A stretch of DNA of 64,000 nt from Rosa chinensis (GCF_002994745.2 NC_037088.1:4469001-4533000); one strand, 5' to 3'. Counted from the stretch's first letter, positions 9,721 through 19,716 are shown. The notes: generated by a model not told the origin, from the sequence alone. Translations and numbers: made by a program.

Positions 9721-10705
9721 GATTATAGTTTTTTTCTCCTACTGCCAGGAAGGTGTTGTTGATATCTTCAGAGATGATCTTTTTGATATATTCCAAGGCC
9801 ATGGCTTTCATCCACGAGATGCTTGAGTTAGGCTGGCCATTGTATCTAACACAGGCGGGTTGAAGATATTTTCTTTGAATAATTCTCACATAATGATATG
9901 GAGAAATATACTCAACCTCTCCGTTTTCCTTTTGACTCCATTCTGGAGGAGTGGATCTGAACTTCAGACGAAACATGCAGTCATTTTTTCTAATGTTCTT
10001 GACTGTATTGACAATGATGGGAGGCAAACCTTTTAGATCATCATTTGTTTTAGTCCACAGATTATGGACAAAACCATTTTCAACAAGCCAAAGCTTGTGT
10101 TATTGAGGATGTTCACTCTGAACATTGACTAAGTATCTTCCAACATAGGGTCCTGCAATGATAAAGAGAGTTGGAGGAACTCGGTCTTCAAAATTATGAC
10201 TTCCTATCAGACTATGAAATTCATGCCAGTCTGATTCATTAAGTGCCATGATAGGGACCCTAGCACTTTCTGGACTTTCAAGGAAGTGAATTTTTTCTTT
10301 TCTTACAGCACTCTGATGTGTATGAAGTTCTCCAAACTGTGGTCTACCATTTTCATAGAGTTCCTCAGCAAGTGCAAAGAGTGCTAGAAACATCAAACCA
10401 CTGCTCTTTTCCTGAAAAGCAAACAGGAGGTTATCCAGAATTGCTTTCTGGTGGTAGGCTAGTCTTCTGCCAGTTCTGAACACAGAAGTATCGAATGTTT
10501 GAAGTTCATAGTTAAAAACATTTATTACTCCAGTTGGAGTAGTTTTGCTTTTTGGCAAAGCAACAGCCTTCAACGGTCTTGATGAGCCTTTACCTTCTGC
10601 CGTTTGAGACGGGCTAGCCAATCCTTTACCCTGGGATTGATTAGTTGTGGCTAGTCCTTTAGGACTTAGCAGAAACCTTTTGAGGATTTTTTCTTTGGTT
10701 TCCAT
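9701..10705 (-). pseudogene. Pararetroviral ORF2, unknown function, one in-frame stop
   Basis: The frame starts METKEKILKRFLLSPKGLAT at 10705 and runs to the stop at 9701, broken only by a TAA at 10100-10102; after it the same frame continues. Full length would be about 335 residues. The N-terminal 65 residues are basic and rich in Ser, Thr and Gly; the rest is mixed alpha/beta with LFIIAGPYVGRYLV near the break. It begins 6 nt after the RNase H stop in the same phase, so a stop-reinitiation or readthrough arrangement is possible. Caulimovirids often carry a translation transactivator here, but I see no convincing match. Function is therefore left open. Confidence 0.7.
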
Positions 10706-10711
10706 GGGATC

Positions 10712-11262
10712 CTATTCAGGTTCATGTTCTTTCCCAGTTCTTCTGCTTCTGGGATTACGACCTTCGTCATCATCTTTTCGGCTGAACATTGCCAATTCTC
10801 TGGTTAAGGCGTCTGGAAGATAGTTCTTGTTTCCTGCAATTAATTCAACAACATAATCATATTGGTTAAGAAATAATTGCCAGTTAGCTAATCTTCCTCT
10901 GTCAGCAGCTTTATCAAGTTTAAAATTTTTGAAATTCTTTACTCTAGCACAATCGGTGCGGACCGTAAAGGGTTTTCCAAGAAAAGCTGGAGAATTTAAA
11001 ATTGTTTTTTTGACAGCCAAATTTCTTTTTCCCCTGTGGGATAATTCATTTCTGCAGGGCTGAACTTGCCGCTACAAAATTTACAGATTTTTTCAATATT
11101 AGCGCCAGGTGTTTTTGCCAGAACAACACCGGACCAATAGTTATCACTCGCATATGTTTGGAGGATGATTTCATCATTTTCCTCTAATTGCTGTAGAGGA
11201 GGAAGGTTTTTGCAGAGATTTTTTATCTGCTTCACAATTTTTTCATCATCTTTTGTGAAGTT
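10712..11262 (-). pseudogene. Pararetroviral RNase H domain, frameshifted
   Basis: RNase H removes the RNA strand during viral reverse transcription. The first part (frame of 11235-10996) has the family signature around YASDNYWSGVVLAKT, with the catalytic aspartate in ASDN. A frame change in the overlap near 11000-11020 leads to a second part with VRTDCARVKNF and a C-terminal GNKNYLPDALTREL, the last catalytic-aspartate region. A stop at 11263-11265 separates it from RT in the same phase. The stop at 10712 (after EHEPE) may be the real end of ORF1. Confidence 0.85.
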
Positions 11263-12627
11263 TCATTTTCTTTTGGAACTTGTTTTAGGAGATAACATCG
11301 TTGTTAATCCTGATATTTTGGGAATAAAATATCTCCCATAGTTTATGACACCAAGGAATCTCTCTAGACTCTTAGCATCAAGGATTCTATCTGGAAACTT
11401 CCAGATCTTCTCAAGGATGTGAGGCTGGAGTTTTATCACTCCGTTTTTGATATTTATTCCTAGGAAATCAACTTCATCGAGGATAAAGAAGATTTTCTTT
11501 TCTCCTAGGATAATTTCATGCTGAACTATCAGCTTTACTACCTCATGGAGGTGTTTCATGTGTTCTTCTCTGTTTTTGGAGAAGACTAGGATGTCATCTA
11601 TGTAGACGATGCAGAACTCCGCAACATGTTTGAAGATGTTGGCCATCTTTCTCTAGAAGATTGAGGGAACTTGTTTTAGACCAAAAGGCATTACCAACCA
11701 TTCGTAATGTCCTTGAGGTGTTCCAAATGCAGTGAGAGGTACACTCTCAGGATGCTTCTTGACTTGCCAGAAACCCGACTTTGCATTGAATTTCGAAAAG
11801 ACTTTAGCTCCTCTGAGCTGGTTGATCAGTACTCGTACTTGAGCAATTTGATAACTGTCTTTGACAGTCTTTTTATTGACATCTCGGTAGTCAATCACCA
11901 TTCTAGCTTTTCCTCTTAGAGTTTCTGCATGATTTCTCACGTAGAATGCTGGAGCATGATGAGGGCTAATGGAAGGTTGAATTAATCTCTTGTTCAGGAG
12001 ATCTTCAATATCTTTTCTGAATTCCTTTTGATCTTCCTCCTTATACTGAGGAATGGTTTTGACATGACATACAGCATTCATGTCATGCAATCTTAATTCA
12101 CAGACCACTGGGTCTTTTTCCCAAAACTTCTGAGGATCTACATCGATATTCTGTTCGAGTAGTTTCTTGATTTTTTCAAGAGTGGGAATTTTCTGAGACT
12201 CAAGCTTATTCTGGAAGTGCTTGACGTTATGCTCATGGATGAAACTAGTTTCTTCATCTCCACTAGTTTCTTCTTCAGAAGAAGAAGATTCTTCAACAAG
12301 TAATTCTTCTTGTTGCTTGATTTGGAGTATAGGTTCGAATTTGGGTTTGTAGGGGGTAAGATCATCACTATTCTGTTGCGATCTCTGATACTGAGTAGTA
12401 AAACCAGGACCTACTACACTTTTTGCTTGTGTAAGTCGGTCTGCCCAGAACACCCGTTCTCCTTTTCTGAAGCCTATTGCTTCGTCATCCTGAATGAATC
12501 TCTGTTGGAGAATAAAATCATTTCCCAACAGGAAATCTGATCCTTGGCCTTCAGATTGCCAAACATTATGGAGGATAAATGTTCCTCCACCAATGGTGAT
12601 ATGAACATTTTTTGCTACTTTATTCAT
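11263..12627 (-). pseudogene. Pararetroviral reverse transcriptase, in-frame stop
   Basis: This is the polymerase that copies pregenomic RNA to DNA. After an acidic linker (ESSSSEEETSGDEETSF) the RT fingers begin near PQYKEEDQKEFRKDIEDLL and PSISPHHAPAFYV, then ARMVIDYRDVN, then PFGLKQVP. An in-frame stop at 11653-11655 falls just before the palm motif; the YIDD box is kept (IVYIDDILVFS, about 11585-11617). The thumb follows (FLGVINYGRYFIP) to a stop at 11263. The region is collinear with Caulimoviridae RT rather than Gypsy RT because of its movement- and coat-protein neighbours and the lack of integrase. Confidence 0.92.
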
Positions 12628-12834
12628 GGTAAGGTGACTTCCATCAAATGTGACACCAGTAGCTGTTCTTTTCTTATCTTCTTTCCAGAGTTCTTCTGGA
12701 ATTGCAAATCTTTTTGCAATAGTAAATCCTGATCCATTGTCTACAAAGGCATATAGATGATATTTTTTGTGATCAGGGAATTTTAGTCTAATCTCTATGT
12801 AGTTGTTGTATCTACTGGTAGAGACAACTTTCGA
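12628..12834 (-). pseudogene. Pararetroviral aspartic protease
   Basis: Continuing in the RT frame upstream, the residues FVDNGSGFTIAKRF lie at about 12710-12750. Position and context fit the retroviral-type aspartic protease that cuts the polyprotein. The active-site triad reads D-N-G rather than the usual D-[ST]-G, which may be decay or a lineage trait. It is separated by a TAA at 12835-12837 from the upstream segment in the same phase. Strand order HNVWQSEGQGSDFLLGNDF downstream (12565-12510) resembles the protease C terminus. Confidence 0.7.
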
Positions 12835-13287
12835 TTATTGAAGCTCATTTTCTTGAGCTTGTTCCTTTTGGATGAATGGTTTACATTCTTCTGGAACAAT
12901 TTCTGGTGGTTCAACCAATTCAAAATTTTCATTTTCATCGATTTTTTCTTTATCAATGATTTCTTCCTTTATTTTTGAGGAAGATGGTTCCATAATTTCT
13001 TGGAACAAGGCTTCTACGTTTTTCTCTTTTTGTTCAGAGAAATATTCTTCATATTCTTGTTCTACTAATTGGCTGACAAGGCCATTCTTGGTTTTCCTTC
13101 TTGCTTCAGCTATGAAGCATTCTTTGTGATAAGTCTTTTTTGACTCTTCACAAAACATAGGGAGACCATTCTTTTCATGACATAGGCAATAGTCACAAAC
13201 GAATGTATCAGGGTTTACCTGATAAGAAGACATTAAAGATTCTGTCTTACTTTCTTCCCAGTTTTTGATTCTTAGAATATTCATCTG
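12835..13287 (-). pseudogene. Cys/His-rich linker segment between coat protein and protease
   Basis: In the polyprotein phase, this 149-residue open stretch has a cysteine and histidine cluster near residues 28-56: CDYCLCHEK, then FCEESKKTYHKECF. The spacing is C-X2-C-X1-C-X10-C-X7-H-X2-C. This resembles a treble-clef or PHD-like metal site. The rest is acidic and rich in Glu and Lys. It is bounded by in-frame stops at 13288-13290 and 12835-12837. I do not know a standard caulimovirid domain of this kind at this place. Confidence 0.6.
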
Positions 13288-14761
13288 TCATGATTTGAAG
13301 TACTCTACTTCAGAATCTGACTCAGAGTCAGATGAATTTTCATCTTCAAACCAGGCAGAGTAAACTGACCTGTCGTCTTCTTCATCATCAGAATAAGCTA
13401 TTTCATAGCCTTTCATATTTGCTGTTTCTACTATTTGCTCATATTCTTCAAAGAGAGCTTTCGTAGATCTTTTACCCTTTTTTGGGCATTCATTGGCATA
13501 GTGCCCTTCAGCTTTACATAACCAACATCGGCAAGCTTTCTTGCTTGGTTGTTTATGCTGATGAGTATTCTTCTTTTTCTTGAAGAATTTCTTTTTAGGA
13601 TCTTCATTCTGATGTTTCTTGTAATTGAAACTTTTCTTGAATTTCCAATCTTTCTTCTTATTACTCCTTTTGAATTTTTTAAAGTAATATCTTTCTTTCT
13701 TTTTTCTGTGGAATTTGGATTCATGACATCCCCAGTTGGTCGGCATATCCAGTATTCCGTAACAGAAATTTTCAACTCCTTTAAGTTGTTTCTTGGCCAT
13801 CTTAGCTCTAAGATTGGCTTTGCATTGTTCTTTTAGTAATTGTCGGATTCTGTCGGCAATTCCTCCAACTGAAAATCTTTCAATTAGTTTTTCAGCTATG
13901 CTTTCTCTCATAGCTGTTCTCCATGGTTCAGGGAGTTTTCTGTGCAACAGATTAACTAGATCAGTATTTTCTAGTTCACCAATTGTACAGTAATATTCTT
14001 GAAATTCATTCAAGTATTCTTCAAAATATCTCATGTCACAGATTTTGAGAGCACAGATATTTGATTTGGTAGTTTCTTTAGGCTTTTCACTCAGATTTGA
14101 AAGATCTCCACAGAACTGAACGTACAGGGGTATTGCAAAATCATACGGAGATTTCGAAGTTTTGATCTCCTCCAGCCATTCTTTCCCTCTGGCTGTCTCT
14201 TTGAAAGAGAAGTAATACTTTTTTGCTACTCCTGTGAGAGTAGTTTCAAAGTACATCTAAAGATCGGGAGCTTCAAACTTTCCAAGGGTAAGAGCAGATG
14301 CCATCATCAGGCTGTCTACCCATTGGTCAAGAGTTTTTCTCTTGTCTAGAGCTTTATCCAGATCTAGCCATATTCCATAATTGGAAATTGGTACTCTGGG
14401 AATCTTGTCCTCTAGGACAAATCTTTGAGAATTTCTTTCTCCATTTTTGCCCATAGGGGCTTTCTGTACAAGGAGTTTTAGCTTTCCCTTTTCTCTAATG
14501 ATGGAAGTTTTGGAGCTTTCTCCTTCTTCCATTTCAATATCTTGATAGGGAAGGAGTTTTCTTTCCTTTCCCGGATTGAATTTTTTCATTTCTTCGATTA
14601 GTTTTTCTAATTGTTCCGAATTTTGACAATTCTTAGCTTCTTCATACAGATCATAGAGCTTTTGTGCTCTAAGCATGTTTACTGGTCTGTTTAGATTAGC
14701 TTCTAATTCTTCTTCAGTGATAGACTCTGATTGTTCTACAGAGTTTTTTGTACCACTAATA
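13288..14761 (-). pseudogene. Pararetroviral coat protein (capsid), one in-frame stop
   Basis: The coat protein packages viral DNA. The N-terminal part (14676-14257, starts MLRAQKLYDLYEEA) is acidic. After a TAG at 14257-14259 the same phase continues with the conserved capsid core (FKETARGKEWLEEI, FCGDLSNL, RYFEEYLNEFQEYYC, LPEPWRTAMRESI). A very basic stretch follows at about 13540-13720, then the CCHC knuckle CWLCKAEGHYANECP (C-X2-C-X4-H-X4-C) at 13485-13530. The C terminus is acidic and serine-rich. Between 14762 and 14676 the phase differs from the movement protein by one, so a frameshift lies near 14770. Confidence 0.88.
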
Positions 14762-15523
14762 CTAGCTTCTTCTGAGAAGATTTTTATTTATCCTGATATT
14801 TTCAGGACAGACATCACTTTTTCTATGATTGTCAAAATTCAGACTGATTTCTCCAGTCTTTCTGCTTTCATAAATTTTAGCTTTTGCACTCTCTGTTGGT
14901 AGCTTCGAACCAAATAATTTCCATTCAATAGGAAAAGTTACTTCATTCCAAGCAACCTTGTGAATCTGTTGAGAATGGTTCTTCTGACTGGTGAGGAATC
15001 TAGTAGTGAGACCAGGGATGTTTGATATCCTTGTCTTTGGCTCTACTGTGGTACTCATCAGTTTATAGTATATCTTGTATACTATTGCCAATTCTTGCAT
15101 ATCATTTTTCATTGATATGCCATCTGTCTTGACTCTCAGTCGGAGACAGTGGGCTGCATCCTTCAAGCTGGTTGAGAAATTTGGGAAGCAATTGAAATAA
15201 GCTACTTGATTGCATAAAGATGCTTCAAGAGTTCCCAGCAGACTAGCTTGAAAGTCTGTTACTCTACTGTCTTGTAAGACACATAGAACTGAACAGTTTA
15301 TGCCTTCCCAGGCAAGAAGTTTTATGCCTACTTGGACTGCTCCAATATGCATAAATTGATAATTTTTTGCTCTTGCTCTGGCAACTTCAGCAGGAGTAAT
15401 CATCAAGAGATCTGTCTCTCCTGTTGTGGAAGGGGTTGTAAATTCCAGTAATTTGAAGTGATGGCTGTCCATCAGGTCAAATGTTCCCCTTTTGTAGATT
15501 TGTTTGAAATCTAGTTTTGGAAT
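14762..15523 (-). pseudogene. Pararetroviral movement protein (30K superfamily)
   Basis: The movement protein lets virus pass through plasmodesmata. The open stretch follows the stop at 15524-15526 in the same phase, with IPKLDFKQIYKRGTFDL before the first Met at 15472. The core shows ITPAEVARARAKNYQFMHIG, VQVGIKLLAWEGINCSVLCV, SLLGTLEASLCNQVAYFNCF and LRLRVKTDGI. This order of beta strands, ending with the Asp region, is that of caulimovirid movement proteins. The last 60 residues are degenerate before the frame change near 14770. Confidence 0.85.
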
Positions 15524-16045
15524 TTAGGCGTTTTTTACCTCATGCTCGATTTTGTTGTATTCGAATTCTTCAGCATTTAGGAGTTGTACTCCTTTCTTTT
15601 TCCTGAAGATGCTCATCATATTGACATCTCGAGTTTCTTTTGGATTTTCATACCGAATACTAGTAGAACTAGTAGATGGATCCAGAAAAATCATATTTGG
15701 AACATGATTCTTATCTGGTTTTTCTAATGGTTTGAATCCATTAGCTTTCTTTTTTATTGTAGGCACTTTCTTGTCCTTTAGTATATTTTTTATAGAATCC
15801 AGCGTTTTATGCTGTTCATTGATTTTTCTACTAACACTTGTTAGCTTTTCTTCTTCCATTTTTGGAAGTTCCTTGATATAATCCAGTTTGTTTTCCAATT
15901 TTTCTAATTGGTGGATTATAGCAGGTATTTTTTCTAGATGATTTTGACATCTAGTTAATTCTTGCTGCAGGTTCTGATATTTTTCATCAGAAGATTGTAA
16001 TAGAGAATTCAGTCTCTCTATTATCAAATCAGACATTGTCCCCAT
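15524..16045 (-). pseudogene. N-terminal coiled-coil region of the pararetroviral polyprotein
   Basis: This 173-residue segment begins MGTMSDLIIERLNSLLQ at 16045, 30 nt after the primer site. Residues of about 10-95 form a long coiled coil (ERLNSLLQSSDEKYQNLQQE, LEKIPAIIHQLEKLENKLDY). A basic linker and a conserved-looking tail follow. It ends at a TAA (15524-15526), after which the same phase enters the movement protein, so in the ancestor it was probably the N-terminal domain of one polyprotein. Virion-associated proteins of caulimovirids are also coiled coils, but identity is not shown. Confidence 0.65.
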
Positions 16046-16074
16046 CGGGGATTCCCCTGCTGAACTCTTTACAA

Positions 16075-16086
16075 GCTCTGATACCA
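16075..16086 (-). other. tRNA-iMet primer-binding site of the pararetrovirus
   Basis: The minus strand reads TGGTATCAGAGC, complementary to the 3' end of plant initiator tRNA-Met. This starts minus-strand DNA synthesis in Caulimoviridae and by convention marks base 1 of the genome. It lies 30 bp before the ATG at 16045, the expected location. Confidence 0.93.
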
Positions 16087-16099
16087 GTGATTTGCGGAT

Positions 16100-16441
16100 C
16101 TAACCAATGCTCAAATAATCAACAGGTTTTTGTTCCTCTTCCAGAATATATAAGAGATTATCAATATCTTGTTCTAATTTATAGATTCTGGTTTGAAGTC
16201 TATAGATGATATCCCAGTAGTTGAGAGTTTCTCTATTAAGACTTTCTCTAAAGTCTTTCAATTTTCTCAACTTTTCTCTTTCCTTTTGTAATTCTTTGCT
16301 AGTATTTTTGCAAATAGCATTCAACTCAAGTCTGTCAACGATCGAAATTATGAATAGTAATTTATATTGTTTACCTTTGAAATAGAGGATGCCCGTTAAC
16401 ACTGCATTTTTAAACAAACAAAATTCTGATGGGCCCACCAC
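16100..16441 (-). pseudogene. ORF upstream of the viral primer site, coiled coil
   Basis: A 113-residue frame whose last 75 residues are a clear coiled coil (NTSKELQKEREKLRKLKDFR, LQTRIYKLEQDIDNLLYILE) ends 13 bp before the primer site. The first 35 residues look unlike it, and an AAAG-GTAAAC donor-like site lies in them, so the true start may be later or formed by splicing. It is in the same phase as the polyprotein, separated by one TAG (16100-16102) and the primer site. I know no standard counterpart. Confidence 0.5.
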
Positions 16442-16729
16442 GTTTCAACAAAACTTTTTTTTAAAATATGCAACTATAGACATCAGACGAGAAGGAAACA
16501 ACTAAGGGTACTAAAGGTAGGGATTTTGACAAGACGGGTAGGTAGGAATAAAAAGAAGAAAGAGTTGTGTAAAGAGGAATAAAAATAATACACTGGGGTG
16601 TATGAGAAGTATTTCCTTGGATTAGGGTGTATGAGCATTAACCCTTTGTTTTTTTATTATGTAACCATACCAAATAAAAAAAATTCACACGTATTATCCT
16701 TCTACCCTTGCTTGGACCGAAGAAAAGAT
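16442..16729. other. Non-coding flank between the pararetrovirus and the Pack-MULE
   Basis: AT-rich with no recognisable gene. A cttggaccgaag motif at about 16710 also occurs at 21655, suggesting a shared dispersed repeat. Confidence 0.4.
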
Positions 16730-16994
16730 TTACTTTAAGGGTTCTTGACTCAATGCACAAAATTGGGCCAAGGTATTCCCACTTACACCACCAACAAATT
16801 TTTATTCTCACTTACCCCATTTAAACGTCAAATGACAATTTTACCCTTCAAAGAACTGTGAAATAACAAATCATACATAAAATCAGAAAACGTTCTCTCT
16901 CTGTCCTCTCTCTCCCCTCCCCTCCCCTCCCCTCCACTCTCCGATCTCTTTCCGGCAAGGAATATTCCTCCATTGAGCAAGTCGCCCTCACTAA

Positions 16995-17580
16995 ATCCCC
17001 ACCTCCCAGATCGCCGGCCTCATCATCCTCGCCGTCGATTTCCTCTCCGAGACCTCCATCAAGGCCTTCATCATCAAGATCTTCCGGTCCCTCAACAAAA
17101 CGGCGTTCGTCCGCGTGTTTTCGGATAAGCCCCATGCCATGGTCTTCGGGTTTGTGAAGACGGAGAGGACCATGAAGTATTTATATTTGAGGAGATTGCA
17201 TCTGTGGTCGAGGTTTCATGTGAAGGTTTCAAATGAGTTGGATAGGGACGTGCCGGAGGTGGTGGATATTAGGTTCCGATGACCAAGTACATGGTGGATT
17301 CAGAAAACATTTGAAGTCTTGCTTGAAAGAAATGAGAAGACGAACAAGGTTGGTGTGAGGACTTGGCTGTCGAAAATGGGCTGTTCTCATTTGAGGAGAT
17401 TGTGAGGAGGCAATTAGATCCAATTTGGCATACATTGGGGAAGAACACTAAGCAGCTTGTGTCTGACTCGAAGATTCTCAGGAAGCACTTGGATTACCTT
17501 GTTAGGTACACTTGGCTCCACTCTTTCTGGGCATTGTCTTTGCTTTCTTTATGCATGGTCAAAGAAGCCATTGAGGAATG
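16995..17580 (+). pseudogene. UVH1: Captured fragment of XPF/RAD1 (UVH1) DNA-repair endonuclease
   Basis: The plant XPF homologue UVH1/RAD1 is the nuclease subunit that cuts 5' of lesions in nucleotide excision repair. The fragment encodes part of its N-terminal helicase-like region: PTSQIAGLIILAVDFLSETS, KAFIIKIFRSLNKTAFVRVF, SDKPHAMVFGFVKTERTMK, LYLRRLHLWSRFHVKVSNEL, DVPEVVDIRF. After a frame change near 17276 it goes on with ENGLFSFEEIVRRQLDPIWH and TKQLVSDSKILRKHLDYLVRY. At least two frameshifts and a stop (near 17280) make it non-coding for XPF. The C-terminal WLHSFWALSLL tail does not belong to XPF. It is about 170 of the family's roughly 950 residues and lies inside the Pack-MULE. Confidence 0.88.
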
Positions 17581-17944
17581 AATGACCCACACTTCAATTC
17601 TCTGTATCCATTGATCTTAATGGCTACATGCATGCAATTATAGATAGTTTCTCACTTGGATAGTTTCTTTGTATTCCATTTTTAGTTATTGACAAAATTT
17701 TTATATTTTCTTCTTTTAACTTCGCATATATATATATATATATATATATATTTGCTGGCTGATGGTATTATTTACTCTGAACTTCAATTCTTACTTAATA
17801 GAGAATTAGAGACATACTCCTTTCACCCTTTATCAGCAAAACTTAATAAGCATTCTTTCATAAATAAATAGTTTATGTCATCTTTTTCAAAATTTAAAAG
17901 AGTTGGTAATTATTACTTATGATTACTGATCACCAATGGTAATT

Positions 17945-18345
17945 ACTTTAGTTTGAGGGGGGCAATAAATGGCTATTGAGGGGCAATAGAGATTTGTTAA
18001 AGGTCTATTGGGGAGCAATACACGTCTATTGACGGGCAAAACATGTTTTGAATTGATGTAATTTACTTGTTTTTTTCTTTAATCAAATTTTTATTTGTCT
18101 AATTTTAAAAATAAATGGGTATTAGGGGGCAATAGACATCGATCTATTGGGGGGGCAATATGCGTCTATTGGGGGGCAACACAGGTTATTCAGGGGGCAA
18201 TAAACCTCTCCGACCCCATATGAGATCTACAACAACCTCTTTTGAGACTTCCAGCGAGGTTTCATGAACCTCTATTGCCCTCCAATAGACGTCTATTGGG
18301 GGGTAATAGGCGTCTATTGGGGGGCAATAGATGTCTATTGGAGGG
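17945..18345 (+). repeat. Minisatellite of a palindromic unit, CAATAGACGTCTATTG
   Basis: About ten degenerate units of the form gggggcaatag-nn-gtctattg occur at 17950-18030, 18125-18210 and 18270-18345. The 16-bp core CAATAGACGTCTATTG is a perfect palindrome, joined by runs of 5-7 G. It lies in the 3' part of the Pack-MULE next to a CCGGCGACCGGTGAC-type GC-rich repeat (18390-18475). Confidence 0.85.
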
Positions 18346-18739
18346 AAAAAAACTTTCCGATGAGATTTTCAGCAAATTCCCGTGGGCGGCAGTCGGTGAC
18401 TAGATTCCGACTGCCAGTGACCGGAATCCGGCGACCGGTGACTGGATTCCGGCGGCCGATGACCAGGTTCCGGCGAAGTCTCCTATGGTTTCTCTCTCTT
18501 CCATTTTTTCTCTCTCTCTAAGTTTCAAAGTGGTGAGGGTAAAATGGTATTAAAAATTTTTAAAAAAAAAAAAATCTTAATGGGGTATTAGGGAAGACCT
18601 CTTTAGAGTGTTTTGGGTAAGAGAGAATTAAAAAACTTAATGGGGTAAATGGGAAAAAAATCTCTAAAAATTGGGTTTATGGACAAAAACCCTTACTTTA
18701 AACTCTTCAATATGCATATTATGTTTTACTATTACACAA

Positions 18740-19716
18740 AATGCATGAATCTCTTGGACCACCGGTGTCAATTTGGGAACATTGCTGCTAAGTTTGATAT
18801 CGCTAAGGCCTTTGATACCATGGATTGGAATTTTCTTCTCCGGGTTCTCCGGACTTTTGGGTTTGATAGAACTTTTGTGCACTGGGTTCATTGCGTGCTT
18901 CAGTCGGCACATCTCTCTATCTTGGTTAATGGCCAGCCTTGTGGTTTCTTTACCTGTTCGCAAGGTGTTAGACAAGGTGACCCGCTTTCGCCAATTCTGT
19001 TTTGTCTGGCAGAGGAGGTGTTGAGTCGGGGTTTATCTGCATTAGTTGCGGACAACAAGATTGATTGCATTGCTGCCCCTGGTGTGTGCTATCCTCCATC
19101 ACATGTTCTTTTTGCTGATGATATAATGGTGTTCTTGTAGGCTAGGCCAGAAGGTCTTAATGCTCTCATTCAGTTTATGGACGAGTATGGAGCTAATTCA
19201 GGGCAATTGGTAAACCGCAATAAATCTCTTCTCTTCCTTGGCAAGCATGCTCTTAGTCAGCAGACTGCTATTCATAATCTCTTGGGTATTAAAATTGGTG
19301 AGCTTCCTTTTATCTACCTAGGGGTTCCCATCTTTCAGGGTAGGCCGAAGACTGAATTTTTAAGGCCAATTGCTGACAAAGTTCGGTGTAAGCTCTCTTC
19401 CTGGAAGGGGAAAATGTTATCTCAAGCAGCAAGATTGCAATTAATTGACTTTGTTATTCACAGTTTGCTCATCTATAGCTTTCATATTTATTCCTGGCCT
19501 CACTCTTTTTTGACGGAGGTGCAAAAATGGATTCGTAACTTCTTTTGGACCGGGGATCCCTTGAAAAAAGGTGTTGCGTTGATTTCTTGGGATCAGGTTT
19601 GTCAACCCAAGGATAACGGTGGTTTGGGTCTTAAGAATCTAGTGGTCTTGAATCAGGTTCTTCTTTTCAAGAAAGGATGGGATGTGGTCTCCAAGGTTTC
19701 CACTGCTACTTTTTTT
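18740..19716 (+). pseudogene. LINE B reverse transcriptase region
   Basis: The plus strand shows the RT palm in order: AAKFDIAKAFDTMDWNFLL (first aspartate, 18785-18840), QGVRQGDPLSPILFCLAEE (18960-19017), then HVLFADDIMVFL with the catalytic F-A-D-D (19102-19137). A TAG at 19138-19140 interrupts it. The frame resumes with the connection region (LPFIYLGVPIFQGRPKTEFL, KLSSWKGKMLSQAARLQLID) and IRNFFWTGD, then is lost at a T-rich stretch near 19710. Confidence 0.9.

Larger units (their letters stand above)
9160..16441 (-). mobile_element. Endogenous caulimovirid (pararetrovirus), near complete, Florendovirus-like
   Basis: The minus strand carries, in viral order, a leader ORF, the tRNA-Met primer site, a coiled-coil region, movement protein, coat protein with zinc knuckle, aspartic protease, RT, RNase H, a second ORF and a promoter-like region. 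Plant pararetroviruses (Caulimoviridae) have this content and no LTRs or integrase. Domains from 16045 to 10712 lie in essentially one collinear polyprotein, with only two frame changes (near 14770 and 11010) and several isolated stops. One long ORF with MP-CP-PR-RT-RH plus a downstream ORF2 is the plan I know for Florendovirus. Genus assignment is inference. It is disabled by at least six in-frame stops and two frameshifts. Confidence 0.9.
16730..18701 (+). mobile_element. Pack-MULE with 9-bp target duplication (element 16739-18692)
   Basis: The element begins GGGTTCTTGAC at 16739 and ends GACAAAAACCC at 18692. Both sides carry the 9-bp duplication TTACTTTAA (16730-16738 and 18693-18701). 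The first 115 bp and the last 150 bp are imperfect inverted repeats (shared ATTCTC-CTTACCC and ATTTTACCCT stretches). Long terminal repeats plus a 9-bp duplication define a Mutator-like element. No transposase is encoded; it carries a host gene fragment instead, hence Pack-MULE. Confidence 0.92.

Noticed and set aside
16429..16442. 14-nt match to the anticodon-arm region of initiator tRNA-Met (half-tRNA primer site)
   Set aside because: Too short on its own and no retroelement start is visible on the strand that would use it.
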